A stretch of 64,000 nucleotides of DNA from Pinus tabuliformis (taxonomy: Eukaryota > Streptophyta > Pinopsida > Pinales > Pinaceae). A program made the translations under genes and the position numbers. Of this stretch, positions 31,251 through 42,765 are shown piece by piece (the first letter of the stretch is position 1; each line of letters opens with the position of its first letter). The DNA lies in NCBI GenBank assembly GCA_031772625.1, contig CM062810.1:710633584-710697583 (forward strand), read 5' to 3'. The notes beneath the pieces are model-generated. The model worked only from the letters and a program-made list of their open reading frames with translations, was not told the origin of the DNA and did not search any database.

Positions 31251-32189
31251 GGTTGAAAGTTAGAGGTATCAAAGGCTCAAACTTTTGGAGACTGTGGAGA
31301 CTCTGCTCCTCTTAGCGTCTCATCTTCGTTCCAGTAATACAAGCTTCTTTTGTTGTTATATTTTCAATCACCATCTTTTCCTCTTTTCTAAGCTTACACT
31401 TGAATAGGTTATTCATGTTTTCTTCTCTGTCAAATGCCAGATAACTGTCATCTTATCTCTGCATTGATAAATTAGATTTGTAAGATTCATTTACTTTCTG
31501 TAGCTGGCTATTCATATTTGTTTATGTATGTATCTGCTGGTATAGTCAAGTTTCTCCATCTACACATTAAATCTATGAACTATTGAGCATTAGTGGTTGA
31601 AAGCCTTATCAAGCTGAGGGTGTTCATGCATGTTTTGAGTGAAAATAGAGTTTAAATAGTCATCTGACTTGATCCAAACCCCAATCCATTCTAATAGTTC
31701 AGAGAACGATATTGAAGATTTATATGTTTCCAGGCATCTCCGAGCTACAACCTAGGAGACCTTCCTGGAGTGCTAACAGGTACCTCATCAATAAGGTACA
31801 CTTGCAATCATGTTTACTTCCTGCCACAACAAGTCAAACTAGCATCTTTGAGCAAATCATTGTGTATAAACATATCACATTAGGTTAGCTCAAAACACAA
31901 CCATCATAGATCAAAATCATGAATCACATGCAATCATCATAAACTAGAATCATAGATCACATGTAATTAGCATAGACTAGAATCCTAAATCACATGCATA
32001 AGAGAACTAAAATAAAATGTTGATACTTATCCTTTAATCAATCCTTGGCTTCTACCTTTGTCCTTATTTCGTACGCACACCGGATTTGTTACCACACCTG
32101 ATAATCACCCAGTGCCTTCTCCTCAACCATGTGCACATATACATAGTGTGCATCATACACATACAACCACACATGACATACAACACCAT

Positions 32190-32375
32190 GCAATACATGC
32201 ACCTACACCTGGCATACAACACATACACCTACACCTGGCATACAACACATACACCTACACCCAGTGTACAAAATACATGCGCTTACACCCGGTGTACACC
32301 ACCACACAATACATACACCTACATCCAGTGTACAACACAACATAATACATACATCTATACCTGATGTACAAACCA
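32190..32375. repeat. Tandem array, 26-36 bp units
   Basis: Six head-to-tail units starting ACACCTACACC: the first two are identical 26-mers (ACACCTACACCTGGCATACA then ACACAT), and later ones lengthen to 36 bp by insertions before the closing ATACAT. Confidence 0.8.
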
Positions 32376-32499
32376 ACAAAATAACTATATGTACACAGAG
32401 TACAACATAACGAATACACATGTCACGATACCATGGCTACACAATGTACATACATAGTACCTCATGCCCACAACACAGGATGTATGACAAGCACACAAT

Positions 32500-32990
32500 A
32501 TCACACGTACACTAGTACCATATGTACAACACACATAATACCACCTGTACAAAGTACCACCTACACAATGTGTATACAACACCACATGTACACTGCACCA
32601 CATGTACAACGTGTACACGATACCACATGTACACCATACCACATACACGACATGTACACAGCACCACCTGCACGCAGAACCATATGTACAACATGTACAC
32701 AACACCACCTACACACAATACCATATGTACAACATGTACACAACACCACTTGCTCGCAACACCACTTTTACAATCATGCACACAACACCATATGTACATA
32801 GCACTAGATATACAACATGTACATAGCACCATATGTACACAACAATGCATATCCAACATGCACAAAACACCATATGCACACAACACCACATATCCAACAT
32901 ATACATAGCACCATCTATACCTAGCACTGCATATGCAACATTCACAAAACATTATCTGTACCACCTTATACATAACATTGCATAAATAAC
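32500..32990. repeat. Tandem array, about 41-bp units
   Basis: Degenerate units built from ACCATATGTACAACATGTAC plus ACAACACCACC and a variable tail. Three consecutive 41-bp units are easily aligned at about 32640-32760; the rest are more diverged. The array gives spurious long Thr/His/Tyr-rich open frames on both strands. Confidence 0.75.
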
Positions 32991-33099
32991 ATGTACACAC
33001 ACTATATATACAAAACGCCACACATGCACAACATCACAGATGCAACATGTACAATATATACAACATATGCACAATAGTAGTACCTCACATCCAAAAACA

Positions 33100-35992
33100 C
33101 ATTGTCTCTACCAAGAAACCTTGCTTCCAGTGTCTCATCCATGCTTGTTCCAACATGTCGCAAACCACACTGTTTTCATTTCGTTGATGTATCCCTCATC
33201 ATTGCATGTCATAACATAAGCATATGCATAATACAAGCATACAATATCAATTCATATCCACATGATACTAGCCTCATATATTTGTCATGACTACTCTTCC
33301 CACTTGATTCCCATAAGACTAGGAACCTCGTCATGCCATTCACTTGTGTAAACAATCATTCCTCCACAAGAACAATCCCTGACAACTTTGTCAAACAGTG
33401 ACATAGATACAGAAATACATACACATATATAAACATTAACATAAACAATCATGATACACGATGACCCTGTTAGACATGACATACATACATACATAGATAC
33501 ATACATGTATACACATATAGGCATCAACATAATCATGATCACAACATAATTACTAGATATCATAAGGTCAAGGTTAAGAGAACTCCTTTAGTGCATGAAA
33601 CACATATGCAATATCGAGAACAACAATTCCCAATATAGCCAAGGCATACAATGCCTCAAATCCATTCACTTTATCTTTCTTGATTACCTTTCCAATGATT
33701 GTTCTTCCATCATCCATTTACACCAATGCACCCAACCAGTCCAACTAGTTGCCATACTCTTGCCTTCAACTTCCCTCATACATGCACCGATTTCATCTAA
33801 GTATTACATTTCTTGTTGGAGTTCATTCATCTCTTCCTGATCTCCACTAACTTTCCTCTTTCCCAACCAATTCCAAGACTCAAAACATAAAAGGAAAGAA
33901 CAAGAAACAAGCAAGAAGAAAACCATGAAAATGAATGACAGTATGACTCCGCAACAAAGCGAAAAAGTCTTGCACCAGACATAACAAAGATGCAATCAAG
34001 CGCAACCAAATCAAAAATAGCTAAAGCACAAAATTAGAAACAGACACCATGACTTAATCCCCATGGTTCCCAAGGAAAGCTCAACCCGAGCCTTCTTCAA
34101 TATTTCATGGCAACCTCTCTTGCCATGCAACTCCCTGCATCACACTACCATAACCACATAATTTTCCATGTATAAATAAACATAACAATACATTAGTTAC
34201 TTTACCTTGTTGTGCCAAACACGTTGCTTGCAACTAAACACGTCCACGCCATCTCTCAAGGGACTCCAATTCCCTTGATAAATCACATATAACTAGATAC
34301 TAGCTAATATACCTATCAAATACATGTTCATGAATCTAGGACATATCCACATAATGTCAAACATGATAAGGTTAAGAAAACTTCTTGTATGCAAATCACT
34401 CATTCGTTTGAATTAGGGTTTCCAAAAATAGCCAAATGAATTATTTCCTAATTCTTTTCTTCTAACTTTTTACTTTGTTGAAATCGAGGCTTACTATGCT
34501 TTTTCACTTCACCCAACTGTTAGTTATATAAACACATCAACTATTACCTTGTCATGCTAATACCAAGCATGTTTCCTACAACTCTTCACACATGTCAACC
34601 ACACGTTCCAAATATCAAGACAATCATATCTATCAATTTGAAATCAACCTTTACCAAGACTAACAATCATGTCATAATCCATAGTCAACTCATAGTCATT
34701 AGACATAATGCTACAACTATCACCTACTACACTCAAGTACATATCAACTGTCTCAACACATATGTATTAGAACAATCATCCTAAAACAAGATCATTAGAA
34801 TATATACTCATACTATGCAATTCATCAAACATTCCAACAACTTGCAAACATACCATGTTAAATAAATAAACTAGATGAAATAATAGGCACCAAACACTCA
34901 AACACCAAATAGACGTCGTAATCAAACAATCAAGCACCAAATATACAAGATAAGCAAGATCATACCTTAATGTATTTTAGATGATGCTATCTTGTCTGCA
35001 CAATCAATCCAGATTAGCATGATATAAATTCACCACATATCAATTCAAACATAAATAAGGTCATGATATCCATAACAGTAACTAGCTAACATGTTCATAT
35101 CATAAACTCATAAACAATTTTCGTTCATGCATAACAACCACATATTAAAAGTCAATCTAGATTATACAACACCATATCACAAATATGTTGGCTCGTACTT
35201 GAATATCGTAACCATAACCATCTGCGTAGGATAATCCAGGTTAACACAATACATATAACATCAAGATCTTAAATGCAATAACCTTAATCATTAGGTTACT
35301 AGCATATAACAACAACAAGTTAAACTATAACATACTCATCAACAACATATAACATAACCATCAAGTTATCTAACATAAAACAACAATAGCAATGCGTACA
35401 ACCACAGGTTACTATCATTCATGACTATCTGACACATGTGTATATGACTACACTAACCAACTAGCATTTATCATGCATGTAACCATAACATCATTAGAAT
35501 GAAAAGCATACACATAACCATAATGCATATAAAAATACTCGACCTACATACCTGCATGCCCAACATACAAACCTGTAGGACGACATGCTCTTGCCTCGAG
35601 GTCCAGTGTTGCAACTTCACTTTGGTTATTTACATCTCTTGCTCTATCTCAGTTAACACATTAACATCATAACATACCAATATCATCATGATGACCTAAT
35701 TGTATACTATGAATTCACAATGCATGGATGACCTACCATATATGCATAACCACAACCATGACAATGCATGCATATAGACACTGACATGCATAACAATGCA
35801 TATACACCCATACACTCATGACAACACATACCACAACAACACCATCAACCTTCACATGGTGACATCATTACAACCATGATCAACACTATGTAAATTTAAC
35901 AAGCACATGGTCTTACAACACAAGAAACACATTTTCAACTAACATGAATGCATGACCAACACATAGCCCATCCAGTTTGAGAGGTGAACCAT
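33100..35992. other. G-poor interior of element F
   Basis: No gene seen. Plus strand consists largely of A, C and T with recurring CATAACCAT/ACAACA-type phrases; a short (CATA)n run lies at 33481-33510. Confidence 0.6.
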
Positions 35993-36004
35993 GCTCTGAT
36001 ACCA
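35993..36004 (-). promoter_or_regulatory. Element F primer-binding site (tRNA-iMet)
   Basis: Minus strand TGGTATCAGAGC, three bases inside the LTR that starts TGTAACACCC at 36008. Confidence 0.85.
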
Positions 36005-36007
36005 CTT

Positions 36008-37106
36008 TGTAACACCCTCCTCGTACATCTACCCAAGCAACTGGAAAGCCGGGGTAAACATGCGACGAGAGGCCACTATGATATGATTCAACCTCCTAAG
36101 TCACATTAAGGAAGTGGAACCGATGGAAACACACCATACAAACATTTAACATCAGCATTATGACCCTCAGAAACCAACCCAACCTTTCTTCCAGCTAGCA
36201 CTTGGGTCCCACTCAGATTTTGAACCACTTGACCCCCGAGCATCCAAGAGGCTCTGGACGCTCTCATGAGAAGGCATGCCAATGTCCAGGGACTATTTTT
36301 CTCAGTTCTATGCCAGTGTCCCCAGGATTTAAGCCACATTTTTAGGCCCAAATCCTAGGTCACTACCCACAATTGAATGACACCTTCAGAACAGTAAGAT
36401 AACATGGAAATAAAAGTAATAATGCAATTACTTGAATAAGACCTCGAGTGGACCCCTACTAGCCATGATAGGAAGTTTGTCAAACATATCATGAACATGT
36501 AATCTATAGGTGTAAATAACATGTCTGAGCATAGGGGTCTCATACTTATCTGAAATTCACTATGAGGCATTGTTTCCTTGTCACTTTAGCTGCAATTTCA
36601 TCCATTAGGCCATAGATACATTGTTCATTCATATACAAGTAAAAACATAATGGGTTCCATACACAACCGCTTTCATAATACATATTCATAACCAACATAA
36701 TAACAATAGAAATACCAAGGATACAATAGCCATATAGTCCACATATAAACCAATACAATACTCATGAGATAACAAGGAGAAATAACCTCATATTAATGAT
36801 GCAAAATCCAACCTGAGATGAGACTACCACATTCCACCCGACCGTAGAATGGATGAGCCAAATATATCTTCATCCATTCACCCCATGCCATATTCCAAGC
36901 ATGAATGTGGGATCCACCTCAACCCATCAAATAGTGATTCCACCTCATGGTAAGACATCACAAAACCATCATTTGATTGGTCTCTATCCAAGCCTTCTAG
37001 GGATTCTAGAGCATTTGTCCAACCAAGGCTTCCAAGACTAGTAACTTGACCCACAACTTTTATCAAGATTCCAGAATGTTTGTCCAACCAAGGCTTCTAG
37101 GACTAG
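36008..37106 (-). repeat. Element F 5' LTR, truncated by chromovirus G
   Basis: Plus-strand TGTAACACCC edge beside the primer site. Near the other end a phrase of about 45 bp (TTTGTCCAACCAAGGCTTC plus flanks) is repeated at about 36995-37044 and 37060-37106. The LTR is cut at 37107 by element G; its remainder must lie beyond the window. Confidence 0.55.
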
Positions 37107-37531
37107 TGATCAGTATTTAGCTCAAAAATCAAAGTGTTCAAAATTGCTCGAAAACTGAATGACCAGGTCGTCTCCGCATACGATCCCAACACAACTCGTT
37201 TCACTCAAAACAGAGTTCGTATGAGAAATATATCACATTTTGTCCGCTTGACCAAACAAAAGAATTGTGCAAAAAAGAAGTACAGTCACTGCACAGTCAG
37301 CTGTCATGCTGCTGATGTGGTAGGTGACTGTGCAGGTCAAAGGATTTTTCAACGACTAGTGAGGTCATGCCAAGTGGTGCATTTTCGTTGGTCTACAGTT
37401 TGATGAGTTGGCTTGATTTCATTAGTTGGAGGAGGACCAATGAGAAGGAGACATGTGGCAAGCCCAGAGGCTGCCACGTATCCCTCCCCAATGGCTCATA
37501 ATCATCGATGTGCAATGGCAAAATTTTATGG

Positions 37532-37604
37532 CAGGTCGGCGGAGTCGAACCCGCAACCTTGCCTATGCAAATCCAACGTCTTACCATTATTCCACACCAT
37601 TGTG
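37532..37604 (-). repeat. tRNA-like sequence with Pol III A and B boxes in the element G 5' LTR
   Basis: Minus strand has a perfect B box GGTTCGACTCC (37551-37541) in a T-arm-like GCGGGTTCGACTCCGC, and 32 nt upstream an A-box-like TGGAATAATGG (37594-37584). No acceptor or anticodon stem forms, so it is a tRNA-derived or SINE-head sequence, not a tRNA gene. The other LTR has the same at 63226-63300. Confidence 0.65.
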
Positions 37605-37716
37605 ACTTAAATACAATGGTTACAATATGTATTTGAAGATTTTAACCGTAGTGGTTGGGGGAGGAGAGGGCCAACCCCCTCCCATGTGACCACTACCATG
37701 AAACTGGAGGCTGACG

Positions 37717-37763
37717 GTTAGCACTAACCACACACTTAGCGCTAACTATAGATTAGTGCTAAT
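37717..37763. repeat. Three TTAG/CTAA palindromes in the element G LTR
   Basis: GTTAGCACTAAC (37717-37728), TTAGCGCTAA (37736-37745) and ATTAGTGCTAAT (37752-37763), spaced about 16-19 nt start to start. The 3' LTR keeps the same three positions with small changes. Confidence 0.7.
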
Positions 37764-38342
37764 TAATATATGTTTATCCATAATTAATGACGCAGTTAAG
37801 TTTGTGGTTCGATAAATTCAGTTTTTTCTCCAAAATTGGCGGGATTAACTAGAGTTTTGCAGTTTTGGTGGAGTTTTCCTAGGGGAAACTGAAGAGGCCA
37901 TAAATTTTGCAATTTTCGACCAATTTTGGCTTAGAAAAAGTCATTCCTAGATGATTTTGATGTTCTGAGCATATTGAAGCAAGTTTGAGGTGCAGTAGAG
38001 CATTTTAAACAAATCTTTTTGCCATTTTGATCTAATACAAAGGACCAAGCCATGGAAGCTGGACCAAGGAGACGTAGCATAGGAGGGGTGAACTCCTTCA
38101 TCAAAACACTACGTTAAGTGTTCATTTTGATGGTTTGTTGTATATTTTTTTGTTGTTGGTCAACACTTCATTTACATGCTATTTTGCTCATGAATTTGAC
38201 ATAAAACTTGACAAATTTACCTATTACATTCACAAACACCATAAAGGAAACCTATGCACATAAAGAAAATGATGAGAAATTGTTTTTTAATTTTGAAGTT
38301 GAAATTAGAATAGAAAAACTAACATTCAATAACAGATCAAGT

Positions 38343-38354
38343 TGGTATCAGAGC
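38343..38354 (+). promoter_or_regulatory. Element G primer-binding site (tRNA-iMet)
   Basis: TGGTATCAGAGC, 8 nt after the LTR edge. Confidence 0.95.
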
Positions 38355-38479
38355 AAAGGTTATTTGCTTGATGGCTTGAGTTTTGTCCAGGTAGGGTTTT
38401 AATGGTTGCAAAATTGTGATTCTTACAAGGTTAAAGTTGTAGAGAGGAGAAGGGAAATTATTGGTTGCAACTCCTGAGG

Positions 38480-39549
38480 TAATGCCTAGAAGAAGGAGAG
38501 CCACAAGGCCATAATATCCACCCAAAGATTCAACCCCATCTACACTTGAAGCACCTCAAGTTTTACCTTAAGTTGAGATTGAGGAAGTACAAGTAGTACC
38601 GGAAGCTGAGCTCGAATCCAAAGCCATCATGTTTGGATCAAGAGAGACTGAAGGTCTTTTATAAGAGGAAGCATACAATAAATATTTCTATGATTTAACT
38701 GACATGGTTAGAATCCTCTATGAAGAGAGGAATACTAGAATGGCTGGAGAGAGTTCTAAGTCCACACATGGAGAGGGAGGCTGAAAAGATAAAAAATATG
38801 AAAAGAAAGTTTCAAAGGGTAATGGAGGAAAGCCTCCTCCATTTCCACCATCTTCATCATCCTCATCATCACAAAAAACATCATCTTCCACTTCCATCAC
38901 AAATATTGTTCATACTCATTCAAAAACCCCAAAAGAAAAACTCCCTTACTCAAATTGGAAATTAAGTTTGAACTTCCCATGTATAATGGTGAGGTAAATG
39001 TAGAGAAGTCAGACAATTGGATTCGATAATTGGAGGTTTATTGTAGAATTCAGAACCTTCAAGAAGATGATATAAATATCCACTTCGCCTCATTAAGGCT
39101 AGAAGGAGAAACACTAGTTTGGTGGGAAGCAAAGACTCAAGAGGAAATGTGAAATCATGGTAAGATATCCATTTCTTAGGTTGAATTTGTTTCTTCAATT
39201 AAAAGAAAGTTTTATCCTTTAGCCTACACATAAACAACCATTATGAGTTGGAAAATTTTAGGCAACTCAAGGGCCAAATAGTTCAAGACTATACCCAGGA
39301 GTTTAGGAAAAGGGCTTTGTTGTTAGGAGTAAACTTGAATTCCCAAGATACTCTCTTGAAATATATTGAGGGTTTACATTCCTACTTAAAACATACTATA
39401 CTTATGTTCAATCCAAGTAATTTAGATGAGGTATGTGTGCAAGCCATGCACCTTTAAGTGAGAGGAAAAAACATTTAGGAAGAGGGTAGTAAGAAGAACC
39501 CATTCAAGGGTAAGGAGAAAGAGAAGGGTGGAAAATGGAAAGGAAAGAA
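38480..39549 (+). pseudogene. Element G gag, N-terminal part (broken)
   Basis: Chromovirus gag in several frames. Start likely near 38487 (MPRRRRATRP). A Ser-rich low-complexity part around 38830-38890 precedes the capsid core, FELPMYNGEVNVEKSDNWI at about 38960-39020, then INIHFASLRLEGETLVWWEAKT. ENFRQLKGQIVQDYTQEFRKRALLLGV and QAMHL are in one clean stretch, 39248-39457. It ends in a Lys/Gly-rich basic tail (KGKEKEKGGKWKGKK), where element E interrupts at 39554. Many stops and frame changes. Confidence 0.75.
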
Positions 39550-39554
39550 GAATG

Positions 39555-41277
39555 TGTTGAAGCTCAGAATCACCTTCCCCTTGACATTTTTTCTCACCTT
39601 TTTCTCTTGATTTCTCACAAGATTACAGATCTAATCAATGATAAATGCTATATTTTGTCTTAGGAAAGCATTAAAATGATCACCATATTATATTTTCATG
39701 TTCTTGCTATTTTAGTAGATTTTTGAAAATTAGCTACAGAAAACAGCCTATTCTGCAACTAATTGTGGGTTCCATAGCTACTCTCATGGTTTGGCAGGTT
39801 ACAAGTTTCAAATGAAGAACTAGGCCACATGGGCATCTCTAGAATCATCTCTACATGGATTCTATCCTACTCACTCGGTCCAGATCGACAGAAAAGCATG
39901 CCTAAAGTCATGGTCAAGGATGGAGTCAAATACGTTATCTAGTAGTAGTGGGACTCTTGATATTTCGTAGTTGATCAGGAGTCTAACGGTTATGTTGAAG
40001 AGTTAATACAGATTAAGCCACTTGTAGTTGATCAGGAGTTGAGGAGTTAATGCATATCAGGCCACTTGTAGCTGTTCAAAAGTTTAACAATCTCATTACA
40101 ATTCGAATTAAGCCATTTGTAGCATGTCTTTCTATAAACGATCATGATAGATTTGGATCAAGCCACCTGTAACAAGATTTTCTCTTAGACAGTTATGATT
40201 TTTTTCTATAAATATCGGTTAAATGAGACTGAGAAGTAGTTAGAAGCTAGAAAGGATTACAGGCTTTTTGTTAAAAACTCTGTTCAGACTTCATTTTGTT
40301 GATAATACAAACTCTGTTTTGTCAATGGTGGTTTAAAAGTGCATCTTTAATTAGCTATTATCCAGCCACATCAGTTGCAGAGGGCCCCTGCACTGAAGGA
40401 GGTTTTTCACTTGTTGTTTTCATTTTAATTTCTACTACTCTGTTTTTCTGCAAGTCCATTTTCTTTAGTTTTGTTTCATTTCAGTTTGTAACCAATAGTG
40501 TGAGGATAAAAATCACAACTGTGCAAGTCTTATTCTTCTGAGATATTGTATGAGAAATGAATAAATGAAAAATGAAGAAATGAGAATACATAGTTGTTTA
40601 GCTTCTTACTATTTTGATTACTCATTTTCTTAGCATAGAACTGTCAATTATCTGTATTAATAGATGTTCTCAAAACCATTTCGAAATAATGACAATTCTA
40701 ACTTAATTGGTTGAATATATAATTCATGTAGTGATTGAGCTTACTCAACATATTGTCAGTTTTACAATCTGTCATCTTTTCTTTTCTGTTTTCAGGTCAT
40801 TACTTAGTTGCATCACTTGACATTCCAAAAAATCATTTCAAGGAGATTGATTCTATCATGTTCCAAAATTGAATGGTTGAATGGCTAAATGAATGCAATT
40901 ATTGGATTACCTTCTGCATCAGTATTACTTTTGGTTGTAGGAATTAGATCCATAGATTAGGACTAAATGGTAGATAATATAGATGCTATGTTTCTCTTAT
41001 TAGGTCCTAACTAGTTAAAAATGATTCTTAGTCCATTTTTAGGAGACTAGACTAACTTCGGAACATATACTTCCTTTCAAAACTCATTAAATCCATGTTA
41101 ATCTCTCATAGATCGTATATTCTTAGACACCAAAGAACAAAAACCCCCAAAACAAACATAAAAATACAAAACAACGAAGTAAGAGAAAAGTTAACTAAGC
41201 ATATATAGTGCATCACACTTCTACAAACCTCATTTTATAATTATACAAGCAATTTAGGACACTAAATTGACTAAACA
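39555..41277 (+). repeat. Element E 5' LTR
   Basis: TGTTGAAGC...CTAAACA, 1.72 kb, TATA box at 40207-40214. About 7 differences from the 3' LTR in the first 115 bases counted by eye. An 81-codon open frame (40296-40541) recurs in the other LTR only because it is LTR sequence. Confidence 0.95.
40207..40214 (+). promoter_or_regulatory. TATA box of element E 5' LTR
   Basis: TATAAATA; the same octamer is at 58057-58064 in the 3' LTR. Followed by a GA-rich leader. Confidence 0.6.
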
Positions 41278-41280
41278 TTT

Positions 41281-41300
41281 TGGTGTCGTTGTCGGGGAAG
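41281..41300 (+). promoter_or_regulatory. Element E primer-binding site (tRNA-Asp/Glu-like)
   Basis: TGGTGTCGTTGTCGGGGAAG, three bases after the LTR. Confidence 0.85.
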
Positions 41301-41345
41301 TGTAATTAGGTAACCTTATCTCTTACAGTCAAAAAAAAAATTGAT

Positions 41346-42765
41346 ATGTGTAGAGAAAGAGACTCTAGGGGTAGATTTATAGCTAGAGGTAGGGGTTCAA
41401 TTCCTACAACACCACCTACTCCACCAAGACTAAGAAGAGATACGCCTCCATATCAAGCTCGTATTCCTAGCCATAGACCTCCTGAAATTCTAAGGTCAGA
41501 AATTCAATCAAGAGGATCTCCTACTTCATCTACTGAGGCAGTCCTAAAGGAGGAAAATCTTGGATCTCCAACAGAAGGAGTAGCCTTTTTCACCTCAATA
41601 GGGGAACACATTTTAGTGCAAGAATTAAGAATACCTAGTGAAGAAGAAGAAGCAGAACCTCTCTCCCATGTACCATTAATAGAGGAACCAGAGGAAGATC
41701 GATTAACCTTGTAGGTTGAATCTTATATTGACTCTGAAGAAAATATAATGGCAAAAGAAGGAGAGGACGGAGAATTCACATTGTTTGGAGGAGGAGGCAG
41801 AGGAAGAGGTAGATGAAATAATGGATAAGGCAGAGGAAATAATGGAAGAGGTAGAGGAAATAGGGAAGTTGATAACTATTTTGGATTCCCTATAGTTGAT
41901 GAAGAAACAAATGCCACAATGAAAAATATCTCACCTTCTGTCCTCCCAAATTTTCATGGATTAAAAAGTGAAGACCCAGAAACCTTCTTATTTGAATTTG
42001 AAGTCTTGTGCAGAACTTATGATTATTTACAAGACTCTCAAAAACTCAAATTGTTCCCTTCAACGTTGAAAGGAGCTGCTTTAAAATGGTTCATGGGGTT
42101 GGTCACTCAATCCATTAGAACATGGAATGACATGAAGAAAGTGTTTTTGGACAGGTATTTGGATTATTGCATGCCTATCAATCACAAGGATGAAGTGTTC
42201 AAAATGATAAAAAGAGAGGACGAAAATTTAGAGGATTTAATTGAGATATTCAACTATAACTTAAAAAGAGAAAAAATAGATAACTGAGAGATAATTTAAA
42301 AGCTCTTCTATTGAAAGCCATTAGAGATGAGTGGATAGATATCCTTAACATGATGGAGAAGGGAGATATCTCTCAACTCCCATTATGTGACATAGGAGAA
42401 TTATGTGTTCATCTCTCAAGAGGAAAATCCAAAACTGGGAAAGGTCCAAGAGATCCTTCTCTTGTTAGGGTGAATAAATCTGCAACTGGAACAGTGAGTA
42501 GGGAAGAAATTGGAAACATGCTTGATGAATATAAAACAGTTATTCTAGGGAGCCTTAGTGAATAGATAGACACCCTTAAGTTACAAAACAAGCAGAAAAA
42601 TGAGACTGATGATCTAGCTTTTTTCTGTCCCAAATGTAGAAAGAAGCACACTTTAAGAGAATTCCCTTTAGATGCAAAATTTATAGAGACTTGTGTGATT
42701 TGTTTAGAAAACCATGAGACCAAAATTTGTCCTTCAATCCCTGGTCTTAAGGCTATTTTTCAAGA
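41346..42765 (+). pseudogene. Element E gag
   Basis: Starts MCRERDSRGRFIARGRG at 41346. An N-terminal Pro/Ser-rich and acidic part is stopped by a TAG at 41712-41714, then an RG-rich stretch (GGGGRGRGR, 41790-41865). The capsid core is clear: MKNISPSVLPNFHGLKSEDP, FLFEFEVLCRTYDY, LKLFPSTLKGAALKWFMGL. A frameshift near 42290 leads to SQLPLCDIGELC. The nucleocapsid has CPKCRKKHTLREF (last Cys lost) and CVICLENHETKIC, the same CX2CX3HX4C spacing as element B. Confidence 0.85.

Larger units (their letters stand above)
25092..31778 (+). mobile_element. Element D: Ty3/gypsy element with aRNH before reverse transcriptase, 5'-truncated
   Basis: Order: gag C-terminus, protease, archaeal-type RNase H, linker, reverse transcriptase, Ty3 RNase H, integrase, hairpin, LTR. 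The 5' LTR and most of gag are missing; sequence starts at the LTR edge of element B, with no target duplication found. Many stops, frameshifts and a small deletion in the reverse transcriptase. Placed near the Tat group because of the aRNH, with no chromodomain. Confidence 0.75.
30051..31778 (+). repeat. Element D 3' LTR
   Basis: 1728 bp, bounded by perfect inverted ends TGTTAGC and GCTAACA, just after a purine-rich CAGAAGGAG. It holds a (TA)n run (30637-30675) and a TATA box at 31244-31250. No partner copy is in the window. Confidence 0.75.
31779..37106 (-). mobile_element. Element F: LTR element without recognisable gag-pol, minus strand, truncated
   Basis: Anchored by a tRNA-iMet primer site (35993-36004) and an LTR (from 36008) on the minus strand. 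The interior, 31779-35992, has no recognisable gag or pol. It is A/C-rich and almost G-free on the plus strand, with tandem arrays at 32190-32990. The 3' LTR is missing or cut by element D, and the 5' LTR is cut by chromovirus G. Best described as a large non-autonomous (LARD-like) remnant. Confidence 0.55.
37107..38334 (+). repeat. Element G 5' LTR
   Basis: About 1.23 kb, TGAT...AACA, followed 8 nt later by the primer site. Contains a minus-strand tRNA-like segment and three TTAG/CTAA palindromes. Homologous to 62803-64000. Confidence 0.85.

Noticed and set aside
32190-32990. CRISPR-like array
   Set aside because: Units are directly adjacent and degenerate, without regular unique spacers, in a plant genome.
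32058-33021. Long open frames on both strands coding for Thr/His/Tyr or Cys/Val-rich proteins
   Set aside because: Direct products of the ACA/TGTACA tandem arrays; no start context, no domain, and open in several frames at once.
37532-37604. Functional tRNA gene
   Set aside because: Only the A- and B-box parts are tRNA-like; acceptor and anticodon stems do not form. Kept as a tRNA-like repeat.
40296-40541. 81-residue ORF also found at 58146-58391
   Set aside because: Its duplication is explained by the two LTRs of element E; it does not need coding selection.
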